Assembly: GCA_003427395.1 (NCBI GenBank)
Contig: BFEA01000111.1
Coordinates: 2,416,360-2,461,094 of the forward strand
Direction: 5' to 3'
DNA length: 44,735 nucleotides
Origin: Chara braunii
Taxonomy: Eukaryota; Streptophyta; Charophyceae; Charales; Characeae
The notes beneath the pieces are model-generated. The model ran no database searches and was not told where the DNA came from. It saw only the letters and a program-made list of their open reading frames with translations. Position 1 is the stretch's first letter. Every line of letters begins with the position of its first letter. Below, one piece after another: positions 10,229 through 19,512 of this stretch. The position numbers were made by a program, and so were the translations under genes.

Positions 10229-10744
10229 CTTAGTCGTTCTCCTCTCCTTTTCTTTTCCTCACCCTAAAAAATAATCCTTAGCAATAATTGGCCCTCTAGC
10301 ACAACTGCGTGATTTGCTTTTCCCCTTTGACAACGTGGTGGCCAAGCTAGTGGTTACCTTCTTCGTCTAACTGAAAAAGCATGTGTAGCCATTGCAACGA
10401 ACCTCCCAGTTCAACACCAATGAGTGCACAAAATCATACAACACGCATGAATGAGATCACACAAAGTTCACATTGGAGGCCAGAAAGATGAAGACCAAGT
10501 ATCCAGTATCTCCACTCATGTATGTAACTCTTATGAAACTCTCTCTCTTCTCTCTCAGTCTTCTCTCTATCGACTTCCTCTCTGTGTCTTCGCTCCCTAC
10601 TTGTATGCACTCACACACCTCCTACTACTCAGGACCAACTCTGAATACACCCACTGCTATGCCTACTAACCCTTTTGAAGTCTACTGCTAATCTACTAAC
10701 ACCCTGCACTGGCGCAGCTATGGCTGCCTTCTCCCTGCCAGCGT

Positions 10745-10746
<2 letters not shown>
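10229..10746. other. No recognisable gene
   Basis: Ordinary-composition sequence that becomes CT-rich towards the array at 10747. Overlapping frames of 72 codons have no domain. Confidence 0.5.

Positions 10747-10822
<76 letters not shown>
10747..10822. repeat. (CT)n microsatellite
   Basis: An uninterrupted TC/CT array of 76 bp. Confidence 0.98.
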
Positions 10823-10826
<4 letters not shown>

Positions 10827-11079
10827 CGCAGCACTCTGGCTTCAGTGCCCCTCACAATAGCCCACAAGTGCACCAACACTTCCACACTTCATGCGAATGA
10901 GCTATCTGCCCAATGAGGAGGCTGGCCCTTCCTTTTGTAGTCTTGGATCGCTCTTCAACTCGTGTCAACCTTTCCTTCTTGCGACTTGACAGGGTTCCGG
11001 TACCACATCCCCACGGCCTATCTGCTTTCGAATGTCAAGGTCTGGAACCTTCCCGAATTTCCATTGGTCTGTTGTTGTT

Positions 11080-11310
11080 TGGGCCTTCGAGTCATGACTT
11101 TTTTATTTCGGCATATGGTTTTGACTGTGGACTGTGACTCCTGCCTCTAGGATACGACTCTTGTCTGTGGAACTGCCCTTTTACTCGTGGGATGTGACTC
11201 TTCAATTTGACTTTTTATTATGAGACGTGATTTTTGCCCCTAAGATGTGACTGTTTGCTGGGTGCCTGTTGGACTGGACTGCTAAGGTACTCGACTGTGA
11301 CTTTTTTGAA
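11080..11310 (+). repeat. Degenerate tandem repeat on GGATGTGACTCTT
   Basis: Variants such as GGATACGACTCTTG, GGATGTGACTCTTC, AGATGTGACTG and CGACTGTGACTTTT recur every 30-50 bp. The array is old and diverged. The rest of 10823-11430 shows no gene. Confidence 0.55.
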
Positions 11311-11436
11311 ATTGACTAACTTGGTCTTGCTTGACCAGGGCCTCTGACCCTGAAACTCGAATTTGGGGTCTGAACCGTGGAAGGCCTTTCACTCACGCCG
11401 GCCTAATTTCGAGGTCCTCCGAGAAAGTTACCAATT

Positions 11437-11890
11437 TTATTTGTCTATTATGTTAACCCCTCTCTTTGCTCTCTCATAATAGGACACAATATGCGGTGCG
11501 GTTTCCACTAGTTCATCTTTTGTAAACCAGCGATCTTCTGTAGGGTCCTGATAGGCAAATCTGACCTTATATTGTCGTTGTGGTCTACCCCTGCGCCCAG
11601 ATCTGTAAACGTCTTCCCCAACAATCTTTTCCACATCATACTTACCAGCCATATCAAGGGAAATCATAGATCTTCATGACGAAAACATGTCATTACTAAC
11701 GCAAGAACGTAATTTTGAAGCATGGAACACCGGATACGTGTGTAAGTGAGGAGGAATTTCAACAAGATATGAAGGACCATCCACATCACAAATCACATCA
11801 AGAATTTGTCACGGTCCAGGCAACAATTTCTGGGAAATGTTCTCCCAATACAGTGAGGGGTCGTCGTTGATAGATGAATACTCACCTGTA
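11437..11890 (-). pseudogene. Ty3/gypsy chromovirus integrase C-terminus and chromodomain
   Basis: Minus-strand reading from about 11890 gives NDDPSLYWENISQKLLPGP, a stop, then ICDVDGPSYLVEIPPHLHTY and PVFHASKLRSC. This is the GPY/F-type module that ends chromovirus integrases. After a short break comes YDVEKIVGEDVYRSGRRGRP and QYKVRFAYQDPTEDRWFTKD, then ELVETAPHIVSYYERA, a classical chromodomain (residues about 9-65 of the last frame). Such domains direct integration to particular chromatin. The upstream integrase core, RT and gag are absent, because the element runs into the CT array and gap at 11927-12428. Stops and a deletion at GPF show it is dead. Confidence 0.85.
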
Positions 11891-11924
11891 AATCTTCGCG
11901 TCCTCCCCTTACAGTCTTCTTATC

Positions 11925-11926
<2 letters not shown>

Positions 11927-12015
<89 letters not shown>

Positions 12016-12383
12016 NNNNNNNNNNNNNNNNNNNNNNNNNNNNNNNNNNNNNNNNNNNNNNNNNNNNNNNNNNNNNNNNNNNNNNNNNNNNNNNNNNNNN
12101 NNNNNNNNNNNNNNNNNNNNNNNNNNNNNNNNNNNNNNNNNNNNNNNNNNNNNNNNNNNNNNNNNNNNNNNNNNNNNNNNNNNNNNNNNNNNNNNNNNNN
12201 NNNNNNNNNNNNNNNNNNNNNNNNNNNNNNNNNNNNNNNNNNNNNNNNNNNNNNNNNNNNNNNNNNNNNNNNNNNNNNNNNNNNNNNNNNNNNNNNNNNN
12301 NNNNNNNNNNNNNNNNNNNNNNNNNNNNNNNNNNNNNNNNNNNNNNNNNNNNNNNNNNNNNNNNNNNNNNNNNNNNNNNNNNN

Positions 12384-12428
<45 letters not shown>
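11927..12428. repeat. (CT)n array interrupted by an N gap
   Basis: CT repeats at 11927-12015 and 12384-12428 flank 368 Ns (12016-12383). The assembly could not cross the array, so its real length and any content in the gap are unknown. Confidence 0.97.
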
Positions 12429-12430
<2 letters not shown>

Positions 12431-12605
12431 GTGTGTGACAAGCACGCGCGTCGCATTGTCGATGGGCGAAATCAGTCGTGCGATGAGCAATGGCCAGTCA
12501 CTGCACCTCCCACTAAGCCCCCCCAACCCCACGTGGAGGTGTCAAGTAGTCAATATTGTTGCCGCATAGCAGCCGACAACATCAGCCACGGTTCTGCAAA
12601 TGCTG

Positions 12606-12920
12606 GCTTGGGGGGTCAACGGGTTATCTCTAGCTTGTGGAACACCAAGCTTTCCCTGGCACATAAGTGAGGCCAATGGGGATTGAACCCACGACCTCCT
12701 GAATGCAAATTTTGTGGCTTACCAACTGAGCTAGGCCTGCAGGCCACTGGTACGACCTTGCTCTAACACCACAACTGTGGTGCCAACCTACCCCGTGGGG
12801 TGGGGAGAGATTTGGGTTGGTTGGTGCTCCGTCGTACTATACATAGACTACTGAGAGGATGACATAGATGCGTACTACCAAGAAGATGAGATAGATGAGA
12901 GAAGAATATAGCTTACTTTA
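12606..12920. repeat. Left copy of a direct repeat of about 315 bp
   Basis: This segment is repeated with substitutions at 14510-14830, from AACGGGTTATC through to TAGCTTACTTTATA. It includes a tRNA-like segment. The two copies have the same orientation and enclose about 1.6 kb. Confidence 0.85.
12669..12745 (-). ncRNA. tRNA-like SINE head, copy 1
   Basis: On the minus strand CCTAGCTCAGTTGGTAAGCC (A-box-like) is followed 40 nt later by GTGGGTTCAATCCCC (B-box-like). These are internal Pol III promoter elements. Acceptor and anticodon stems are not convincing, so this is a tRNA-derived SINE head and not a tRNA gene. Related copies lie at 14566-14640 and 38605-38675. Confidence 0.7.
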
Positions 12921-13755
12921 TATTAAACAAGTGGACCCGCTGCGGCAACGCCACAGCTGCAGGAGGGGGAGGGTGGAAGGAGGATGGAAGGGCGGGAGGG
13001 TGTTGTGAACATTGGGAGGCGAAGCATGAAATCAAGAAAAAGAAGGAAAACAGGCAGTGCGTGTTTAATGTGTAATGGGGAAACCAAAAAAGAACCATGT
13101 TTTCAAAAGAAAGCGATCATCATATTGTCATCTGAAGGTTGCAGAATGTCGAGGAATGGCCGGATGTTGTTGTTGTTCCATTGCCCGTGTAGGTTGTGGT
13201 TGGAGAGTTGTGACCAATGCAGGGTGAAAATGGCGATGCAGTCCGCAGGTGATGGGGCCGGATGTCGAGGAAAGTCGTAGAATGTCGAGGAAGAAGTCAA
13301 GTGTTGTCGATTGTCGATAATAGAGACTTGGAGGGCAGAGCGCAGATGCAGTTGGTTGATGTTGTTGATGACCCGCAAATGCAGTTGCCAGTTGTCGTCG
13401 ATGATGCCTGGAATGGAGAAGACACAGTTGAACGGTGTAGAGTGTTGCGAGCGGTGCGTGAAGGAGGTTGTGTTGCTGGTGGGAAGGTGGGGAAGTTGCA
13501 GTGTTAGAGGTGAGGCGGCGGAGTCTTGACCTGGAGGTAGGAGACGGCCCTATGAACGATGTTTGCTCTGTATGTAGGGAAAGGAGGAAGAGATTGTCAT
13601 GCGGCCTGGTGGTGGAGGAGAATGAGGTCGTTGAGGTATTCCCATGTGCGGGGTGCGTGGGGTATCGTGTAGATGCCAAGTGTGTGTTGTGAAGCGAGGA
13701 TATCATGGATGATTGGGGTGGCGTATGCCAGGGTCCATGGTTGAAGAGGGTGCGA
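12921..13755. other. Unassigned interior between the direct repeats (left part)
   Basis: Sequence rich in GGTGGT/GATGTTG on the plus strand. Several overlapping frames exist on both strands with biased composition (His/Thr/Ser-rich on minus). No domain is seen. Confidence 0.4.
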
Positions 13756-14571
13756 CTATGCGGGATCACTGTTGTGCACAAAATGGGGGTGTAAGTAGGG
13801 GCGTCGGGGCGAGGGTGCAGATTCAATGAAGGAGTGTCGATGATGGGTCGTAGAAATGCGGTCATTTTGGTATTGTGAGCACGAGAAAATCGGGGAGTAG
13901 ATGTGAGTGTAGTCGTCATTGATAAGTTTAACGAGGAATGTTTTGTTTTGAGAGAAGCATGTGTTGGGGTTGGGGGGTGGTGGTGGGCGGCGGAGGTCGT
14001 GTGAGCGATTATGTTTGTGGATGGCGAAGTAGTCGTAGATCTGAGCTGAGTAAGTGGCATGATCGGTGGTGAGGAAGTCTTCCCACAAGATTTGGTCGAC
14101 AATCTGTTCGATGTTGTTAACAGACACGGGGTGTAGCCAGTGGTGCCATCGGCGGAATTGTATTTGTGTGAGGGTGTTGTCATCGATACCAATTTCGGAG
14201 AGTGATATTTGTTGGTTGTCGAATGTGTTTTGTGACAGTGTGGAGATGTAGCGGGTGATATGAGCAAATGCTACGGATGGCAGTTGGAGAGCTTGAGTTG
14301 GAATGGCGGACGTGGTGGACGTGAGTGTGAGAGGTAGAGCAGATGTTTGGATGTTTGTGCACACAATAGATGTTGTGCATGTGGAGGATGCGACTGTGAG
14401 AGGCAGATTAGATGTTTGCATGTTAGCGATTGGAGCAGATGTCGTGGCAGCAGGAAGAGGCGTTTGTGTTTGAGCAGTTGAAGGTTGTGACTTCGTGGTC
14501 GTAGCTGATGCCAACGGGTTATCACTAGCTGATGGAACACCAAACTTGCCCTGGCACATACGTGAGGCCAA
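13756..14571 (-). CDS. Hypothetical ORF between the direct repeats
   Basis: This is a 271-codon frame. The first 20 or so codons lie in the SINE-like direct repeat, so the real start, if any, is further in. A Thr/Ser/Pro-rich stretch (residues about 20-95) is followed by a more protein-like part with AFAHITRYISTLSQNTFDNQ, HWLHPVSVNNIEQIVDQILW and SAQIYDYFAIHKHNRSHDL. No family is recognised. It could be a gag-like or cargo ORF of an element bounded by the direct repeats, or chance. A longer frame in a different phase overlaps it, which weakens the case. Confidence 0.22.
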   Translation of the reverse strand: MASRMCQGKFGVPSASDNPLASATTTKSQPSTAQTQTPLPAATTSAPIANMQTSNLPLTVASSTCTTSIVCTNIQTSALPLTLTSTTSAIPTQALQLPSVAFAHITRYISTLSQNTFDNQQISLSEIGIDDNTLTQIQFRRWHHWLHPVSVNNIEQIVDQILWEDFLTTDHATYSAQIYDYFAIHKHNRSHDLRRPPPPPNPNTCFSQNKTFLVKLINDDYTHIYSPIFSCSQYQNDRISTTHHRHSFIESAPSPRRPYLHPHFVHNSDPA

Positions 14572-14830
14572 TGGGGATTGAACCCACGACCTCCTGAATG
14601 CAAATTTTGTGGCTTACGAACTCAGCTAGGCCCGCAGGCCACTGGTACGGCCTTGCTCTACCACCACAGCTATGGTGCCAACCTACCCCGTGGGCTGGGG
14701 AGAGATCCGGGTTGGTTGGGGTGCCGCCGTACTATACATAGACTAGTGAGAGGATGAGATACATGCGTACTACCAAGAAGATGAGATGGATGAGAGAAGA
14801 ATTTAGCTTACTTTATAAATTTATATTAAA
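14510..14830. repeat. Right copy of the direct repeat of about 315 bp
   Basis: Counterpart of 12606-12920, diverged by scattered substitutions and small indels. It contains tRNA-like copy 2 (14566-14640, minus), whose A-box is damaged (GAGTT instead of CAGTT). Confidence 0.85.
14566..14640 (-). ncRNA. tRNA-like SINE head, copy 2
   Basis: Same structure as the copy at 12669-12745, with the B-box-like GGGTTCAATCCCC intact. Confidence 0.65.
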
Positions 14831-14974
14831 AAAATAAATAAAAAAAATCGCGCGTGTCCCTTTCTGTCTCTTCTTACGCCCTTTCTTTTTTACAGTTGAT
14901 GGCCTTGAGGCTCGCGCCCCTATGTCCTCCTCCCTTTTTCGTTCTTTTTCTCATGTGCACAAGTGGTGTCGTTG

Positions 14975-14976
<2 letters not shown>

Positions 14977-15041
<65 letters not shown>
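14977..15041. repeat. (CT)n microsatellite
   Basis: An uninterrupted CT array. The 300 bp after it are CT-rich with repeated CACTTCCCCTCTCGCTC blocks, which opens spurious frames. Confidence 0.97.
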
Positions 15042-15043
<2 letters not shown>

Positions 15044-15698
15044 CATACGCGCACGTCATGCCGCCATGTGGATCTTTTTGTCTCGCTTGTACGCACTTCC
15101 CCTCTCGCTCCCTCTCTTCCGCTCACCCTCTTAGACTCTTTCGTGCGTGCACACTTCCCCTCTTGTTCTCTCTCTTTTGCTCACCTCCAGGTACTTGCAC
15201 ATTGAATTTATCTTGCCTGCAGACACCAGCTCATTTTGCTCGCCTACGGCCACTTGCGCATTCAGTCTCTTTCGTACGTACACACTTCCCGTCTCGCTCA
15301 TGTACACTTCCCCTCTCGCTCAATCTCTTTTGCTCATTCAGTCTCTTCTAATTCATATTTAGCTACGAGCAATCTACGTTTTTCATCTCTAATGACTTGA
15401 TTTGACATATGGCTAAACTTCTTTCTGTAAACATCCGCTCCACAAAATGGAAGTTTCATTTTGGGTTTTAGCTGAAGTGACAAGAGTCACATGAAGCCCA
15501 CGAAGGTGTTCAAAAATTTCGAAATGATTTTGTATTTATGGGAATAAGTGTTCGCGTATGCTCTTCGAGCCTCTATGAATGTGTTTTTATGGCATGTTTT
15601 GTTTCCTCTACTATTGTCAGTTGAAGGTAAGCCATATGCCCCTAGTTGAAGTTCGGTCGCACACTTTGATAACCATAGGTGACCTTACGGCTGCCCTG

Positions 15699-15841
15699 AA
15701 AACCACATTCGTAAGCTGACAGTTTTTCCGGGTAAGTTAGGTTGGATGAAGAAGCAAATAAGAATTCAAAGAAAGGTCAATAAAGATAAAAAAAAGTAAT
15801 AAACTAATGACCAAATACACACAAATAGGTGCAAACTCCAT
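15699..15841 (-). pseudogene. nad3: nad3 (NADH dehydrogenase subunit 3), N-terminal part
   Basis: From 15841 the minus strand reads MEFAPICVYLVISLLLF, the N-terminal membrane segment of complex I subunit 3. After a frameshift in the Leu-rich helix it continues ASSSNLTYPEKLSAYECGF, the highly conserved loop. Similarity stops exactly after ECGF, about codon 46, close to the position where bryophyte-type nad3 genes carry a group II intron. What follows is either intron or unrelated DNA. In mitochondria the protein is part of the proton-pumping arm of complex I. Here the frameshift and missing two-thirds make it a nuclear fossil. Confidence 0.85.
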
Positions 15842-15884
15842 AAAAAAATGATGTCCTATACCCCTAGACGAAAGGGACGAATAA

Positions 15885-15959
15885 ATGTGTTTAAAACTCA
15901 ATTGGATAGAGCACCAAACTACAAATTTGGGGGTTGAGAGTTCAAGTCTTTCCAAGCAT
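15885..15959 (+). pseudogene. trnR: tRNA-Arg(ACG)-like, mitochondrial type, decayed
   Basis: The segment has ACTCAATTGGATAGAGCA (D arm), an anticodon loop read as CTACAAA where trnR(ACG) has CTACGAA, and GAGAGTTCAAGTCTTTC (T arm). The acceptor stem is only partly paired. The G-to-A change in the anticodon is consistent with decay. It directly abuts the trnI-like copy. Confidence 0.6.
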
Positions 15960-16033
15960 GGGCCTATAAATTAGTTGGTTAGAGTATATGCTTGATAAGT
16001 GTAAAGTCAGGAGTTCAAATTTACTTAGATGTT
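15960..16033 (+). pseudogene. trnI: tRNA-Ile(GAU)-like, mitochondrial type, decayed
   Basis: Starts GGGCCTATAAATTAGTTGGT, with anticodon loop CTTGATAAG (GAT) and T arm AGGAGTTCAAATTTAC. The 3' acceptor strand is mutated (TAGATGTT where TAGGCCC would pair). It matches the bacterial/mitochondrial trnI(GAU) layout. Confidence 0.65.
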
Positions 16034-16502
16034 CTTGATAAACTAGTAGGTTTATATAGAACCACGCCCGTCGCAACACATTGAAACTGTGAACCAAATT
16101 TCTTCAGTGCGCTTCTTTTGAACTTTAGTGCGATATTTACTAAATTCAAAAAAAAAACTTTTACGTGATTATTGTCACTTCGCCATATTTGTGTAGTCCA
16201 AACTATTTTATTTTTGTATATCCTTTTTATTTGTTTAGGCAAAATCATTTTTGGTTCACCAAACACTTCTACATTTTTTACTCTGTACTTATTTGCTTTG
16301 CTAATTTTTTAAATATGGTGGAAATTTCATAGGGCCCAAAATGGAAATAACACCTTTGTCTAAAGTTTTCAAAGAAACTTCATACCCAAAACGTAAAAGT
16401 GATTTAGNTATGAAATCATTAAAAACCTTACCAAATAATTGTCGCTTGTTCAAAAACCAATAGCACTTCGTGCCTAGTATAAGTTATTATGCTATCTTTA
16501 AC

Positions 16503-16745
16503 TTAGTCATAATTTTTCATATTTTTTGTAAGTCCATCAAGACCGCTTCGCGCCTTTCCAAGAGTCATGTTACCAAACTTACTCTTGATAGTCTCGTGGC
16601 AATATATTAAGAATTTAGGATCTGCGAGAAGACCTATTACATCCATATATCTGCTCGAGAGTTTGCATTCTCTCAACGAAGAAGAAAGACCTCCGCTCAT
16701 CTTATCCGGAGGAAGACCCTTGTTCGTCTGCGGAATCTGACTCAC
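16503..16745 (-). pseudogene. Group II intron reverse transcriptase/maturase, N-terminal fragment
   Basis: The frame contains SSRYMDVIGLLADPKFLIYC, HETIKSKFGNMTLGKA and GLDGLT. This pattern (a helix, then the Tyr/Lys-rich IKSxxGNMTxG step and LDG) is the start of the RT domain in group II intron-encoded maturases, where an intact protein would have PGNMTPG. Such proteins splice and mobilise their host intron in organelles. The frame stops 80 codons in, before any catalytic RT block, so only the N-terminus remains. A single N lies 95 bp further on. Confidence 0.6.
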
Positions 16746-16769
16746 CCTCTTCGTTGTCCGTCAGGGGTG

Positions 16770-16806
16770 GTTTCCCTCCGGAGTTTGAGCACCCATTTCG
16801 TTCGCT
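16770..16806. repeat. 34-bp segment repeated at the edge of an N gap
   Basis: TCCCTCCGGAGTTTGAGCAC and the following CCATTTCGTTCGCTG are repeated exactly at 27411-27444, directly beside the N gap there. Confidence 0.9.
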
Positions 16807-16900
16807 GACCTTGAGTGTGCGACGGACCAACTCAAGTTCGTCGATTTAGGCTTCTTCCCGTCTGTTGATTCACTTAGTTAGGTACTACGAGTCTATGTCC

Positions 16901-17032
16901 CATACACGACTTCAAGCAAATAAAGCAACTATTAAAGCAATGCTTGTGAATCGAGTAGGTGATTTTGGATTTATGGGTTGTTTTGCTATTTTTTAAACAG
17001 TAGATTTTTCAACCATTTTTGCTTATGTTATT
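16901..17032 (+). pseudogene. nad5: nad5 (NADH dehydrogenase subunit 5), internal fragment
   Basis: The plus strand reads [20 protein letters not shown], then FG, a short in-frame deletion relative to the family, GCFAIF, a stop, and TVDFSTIFA. In nad5 the stop position is normally Gln, so CAA has become TAA. These residues belong to the highly conserved proton-channel helices of complex I. Upstream sequence back to 16890 is unrelated, and similarity is lost after about 17032. Confidence 0.85.
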
Positions 17033-17457
17033 TGACTTTGCAAGTATGATAAGATGCATAACGATGACCCAAAAAAAACGACAACTTTGGGTCTGTGCAT
17101 GATTTCTTTCATCTGTTTCGCGTTTTTGTTTAAGTTTTTCACTCAAGCTCCAATCTCCCACTTTGTGGCCGCAAGTCCATTAGTATGTGTACTCGACTAA
17201 TTATGTACTAGAAAAAAAAGGTTTTGTTTTTTGTCTTGGGATATGGAAGCCTCTATTCTAGCAAGTTTCACCAACACTTTTTCATGCCCCGGAGACCAAT
17301 TCCTCGAGTAAGTGCTTCAAATTCTTTTAGGCAAGTCTTTGGGGTTACTATATAGTTATTCAATAAAAAAAACCGTTGAGTCATTGTTCAAGAGATTAAT
17401 TTGAAATTGAAATTAAATATACTATAATTTGAAATTAAAATTAAATGTACTAAGGAC

Positions 17458-17673
17458 ATGTATGTTGAAATACGTCATTATTTTTTCATTCTTAACAGTT
17501 TTGTTGCATTAGCCTACAAAAAGAATAATCTATCTTTTTTTTTCACTTTACTTTATCGTTTTAACCATCTGTTTTTTTTAGCTTTTTGTTTTGTTATGTT
17601 TCTTCTGATTTCTTTATTTATAGCGTTTTGTTCTCGTTTTGTTGATGGGTCAGTAAGAGGTCGCGCGCTGTAG
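17458..17673 (+). other. AT-rich 71-codon open frame inside the NUMT
   Basis: A Phe/Leu-rich frame (HLFFLAFCFVMFLLISLFIA) that could be a hydrophobic mitochondrial protein fragment. I cannot assign it. Composition alone would produce such a frame. Confidence 0.2.
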
Positions 17674-17762
17674 AGAGGCAAGCAACAAAGCACTTGTACA
17701 ACGTCTCTAATCTAATTAAATTATATTAGAATATAATGTCGGTTGATCGTATATTTGAACAC

Positions 17763-17845
17763 AGAACAGCTGCCTAGGTTGGATTCAAACCAACAACCCA
17801 ACAAATAGGGTAAGCAATGTGTGTAATCTGGCTAAGCTTCCCCCA
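17763..17845 (-). pseudogene. Possible decayed tRNA in the NUMT
   Basis: The minus strand has TTGGTTTGAATCCAACC, a T-arm-like block, with AGCTTAGCCAGATTACAC upstream as a poor D arm. The anticodon arm cannot be set with a 7-nt loop, so no identity is given. Confidence 0.3.
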
Positions 17846-18203
17846 CCAATGTTGAGTTTTCATAAGTTGAACGATTTTCTGTATTTTAACGTCATTTTGG
17901 AAAGAGTTTTTTTAGTATAAATTGGTATACTTGTTTTTGAAAGAAGAGTCAGAAGACTATACAAATTGTTATTTTTTAAATGCATGGCCCTGTTTGTCTA
18001 AACAAAACAAATTGTTATTTTTTAAATGCATTTTTTAAAGCGAATTTGAGGTTTAGCTAATAAAAAAACGAATTCTTCTAAGAAACAATAACAGGTCAAT
18101 AAAGTAAAAAGAACACAAATAAAAATCCACAAAAAACGAATTTGAGATTCCCCGATAATCATTTCAATACTGAATTCATTATCTGTAAATTAACATACAT
18201 GAA

Positions 18204-18288
18204 CGGATGGAGAGGGATTCGAACCCCCAATATTTTGTAATATGTCAGTTTTCAAGACTAATACCTTCAACCACTTAGACATTCATCC
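18204..18288 (-). tRNA. trnS: tRNA-Ser(UGA), mitochondrial type, nuclear copy
   Basis: The minus strand starts GGATGAATGTCTAAGTGGTT, has an anticodon arm TTAGT/CTTGAAA/ACTGA with anticodon TGA, a long variable arm as in class II tRNAs, and T arm GGGGGTTCGAATCCCTC. The acceptor stem pairs with one mismatch. It closely matches the plant mitochondrial trnS(UGA) pattern. It lies at the end of the NUMT, so it is probably not used even though it folds. Confidence 0.8.
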
Positions 18289-18300
18289 AAAGCAAAGACG

Positions 18301-18712
18301 CACCTTGTACCTTTCTTTCCACTCCATCAAACACATCGCCTGTGAAGATATGATCCGGGCCGGTTTTTTTCCCATTTACTACAAATCAAATCGCATCTTA
18401 CTTGGTAGACGGTTGCCTCTTAGTCTTTGAGTGAAGATAGGGAGACTTTATGTTCACCCAGAAGAGCCTAAGTCAATCAATTCAATATGTGAATAGCGGA
18501 TATAGATTAAAGGATTGTCTAGACCAGTCGAAGGGGGTGGGCTGGGCCTCCAAAAACAACAGGCCTAGGTCGGAAAAAAGGCCATGTAGTGGATGTGCAC
18601 CAAACTCAAAATAGGAAAAAGAAAAAGGCACCCCATGTGTGGCAGGGGCTGAGAAACAGGCCTTGCACGGTGGGCGAGGTCTCTGAAAACAGGCATAGGC
18701 GGCTCCGAAACC

Positions 18713-18715
<3 letters not shown>
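18301..18715. other. No recognisable gene
   Basis: The motif CCTTGCACGGTGGGCGAGG near 18661 has relatives near 20660 and 20842, each shortly before a CT array. This is a small dispersed repeat of unknown nature. Confidence 0.45.
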
Positions 18716-18776
<61 letters not shown>

Positions 18777-18777
18777 N

Positions 18778-18861
<84 letters not shown>

Positions 18862-18901
18862 CGTGCGCGCGCTCGCTCGCTCGCGCAGACACACACACAC
18901 A
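18716..18901. repeat. (CT)n array followed by alternating purine-pyrimidine tract
   Basis: CT repeats (with one N at 18777) run to 18858, then GTGCGTGCGCGCGCTCGCTC and (AC)n to 18901. A mirror-repeat tract next to a Z-DNA-prone tract recurs at 20953-21110. Confidence 0.95.
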
Positions 18902-19129
18902 TGCTCACAGGGATTGAAGGTTGGAGGGAGAAAGCATAACCAGCAGACGGGAGAAAGGGATTAGTCTGAATGACCCAGTGGCAACGTTTCCCACAAACCG
19001 GACTGTGCAGCGTTTCCCAAATTCCCATGGATCGGACCTTCGATCGAAGAACGTACTTACAGACTAAACCACTTTCTGCAAACCCCTCCCCGTTGGAGAT
19101 GCTTCCCCCAATCTCTTCTCCTCCCCTTC

Positions 19130-19275
19130 TTTTTTGTTTTTTGTTTTTTTTTGTATGCTTTTCTCTTTTCTCTTGTCTTATGTCGATCCCTTTCCGCCTT
19201 CCTTTGTTATTTTTCCGTTTTTTTCCCTTTTCTTCCTTTTTCTTCCCTTTTTTTTTCCCTTTCTCCCTTTTCTGT
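19130..19275. repeat. T-rich polypyrimidine tract
   Basis: A long CT/T-rich stretch in 18902-19480 that opens Phe/Ser-rich frames with no meaning. Nothing else is seen in that interval. Confidence 0.7.
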
Positions 19276-19493
19276 CCCCTTGCTGCCTAAATCTCGTCTA
19301 GGTTTCGCCCACCACTTTCTGAGTTCCATAGGCTAAGTTCTCGACAGCGGCTCTCTCTATTTTTTTTCTGAATTTGTTTTTTCAAGGAAACTACCGGTTT
19401 TTTCCGTCGTCAACCAAGTGCCTCATTTCATGTGACCCCGCTTCAACAATTGTCCTGTTTTTCCTTGGACCGTTCTTTTGGCAGGATTCGGGC

Positions 19494-19512
19494 AGTTGGT
19501 ATCAGGAGACGA
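19494..19512 (+). promoter_or_regulatory. Possible LTR-retrotransposon primer-binding site
   Basis: TTGGTATCAGGAG resembles the TGGTATCAGAGC site complementary to the 3' end of initiator tRNA-Met used by many plant retrotransposons, with about 9 of 12 positions matching. No LTR boundary or gag was confirmed, so this stays weak. Confidence 0.25.

Larger units (their letters stand above)
15360..18300. mobile_element. Mitochondrial DNA inserted in the nucleus (NUMT)
   Basis: An AT-rich island unlike its CT-rich surroundings. It carries, in mixed orientation, nad3 exon 1, a trnR-like, a trnI-like, a group II intron maturase fragment, a nad5 fragment, a possible further tRNA-like segment and a trnS(UGA). 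Coding pieces contain stops that fit C-to-T or G-to-A changes (for example CAA to TAA in nad5), as expected from decay of non-functional, possibly methylated nuclear DNA. A single N at 16408 marks an uncertain base. Mis-joined mitochondrial contig is the alternative, but the decay argues against it. The outer borders are approximate. Confidence 0.82.

Noticed and set aside
12669-12745. Functional tRNA gene
   Set aside because: A and B boxes are present, but the acceptor and anticodon stems do not pair, and the copies sit in dispersed repeats.
13128-14267. 379-codon His/Thr/Ser/Pro-rich minus-strand frame
   Set aside because: Its composition follows from the GGTGTG-rich plus strand, it overlaps a more protein-like frame, and it shows no motif.
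18482-19028. Arg-Glu and Leu-Ser repeat proteins
   Set aside because: Direct translations of (CT)n/(GA)n.
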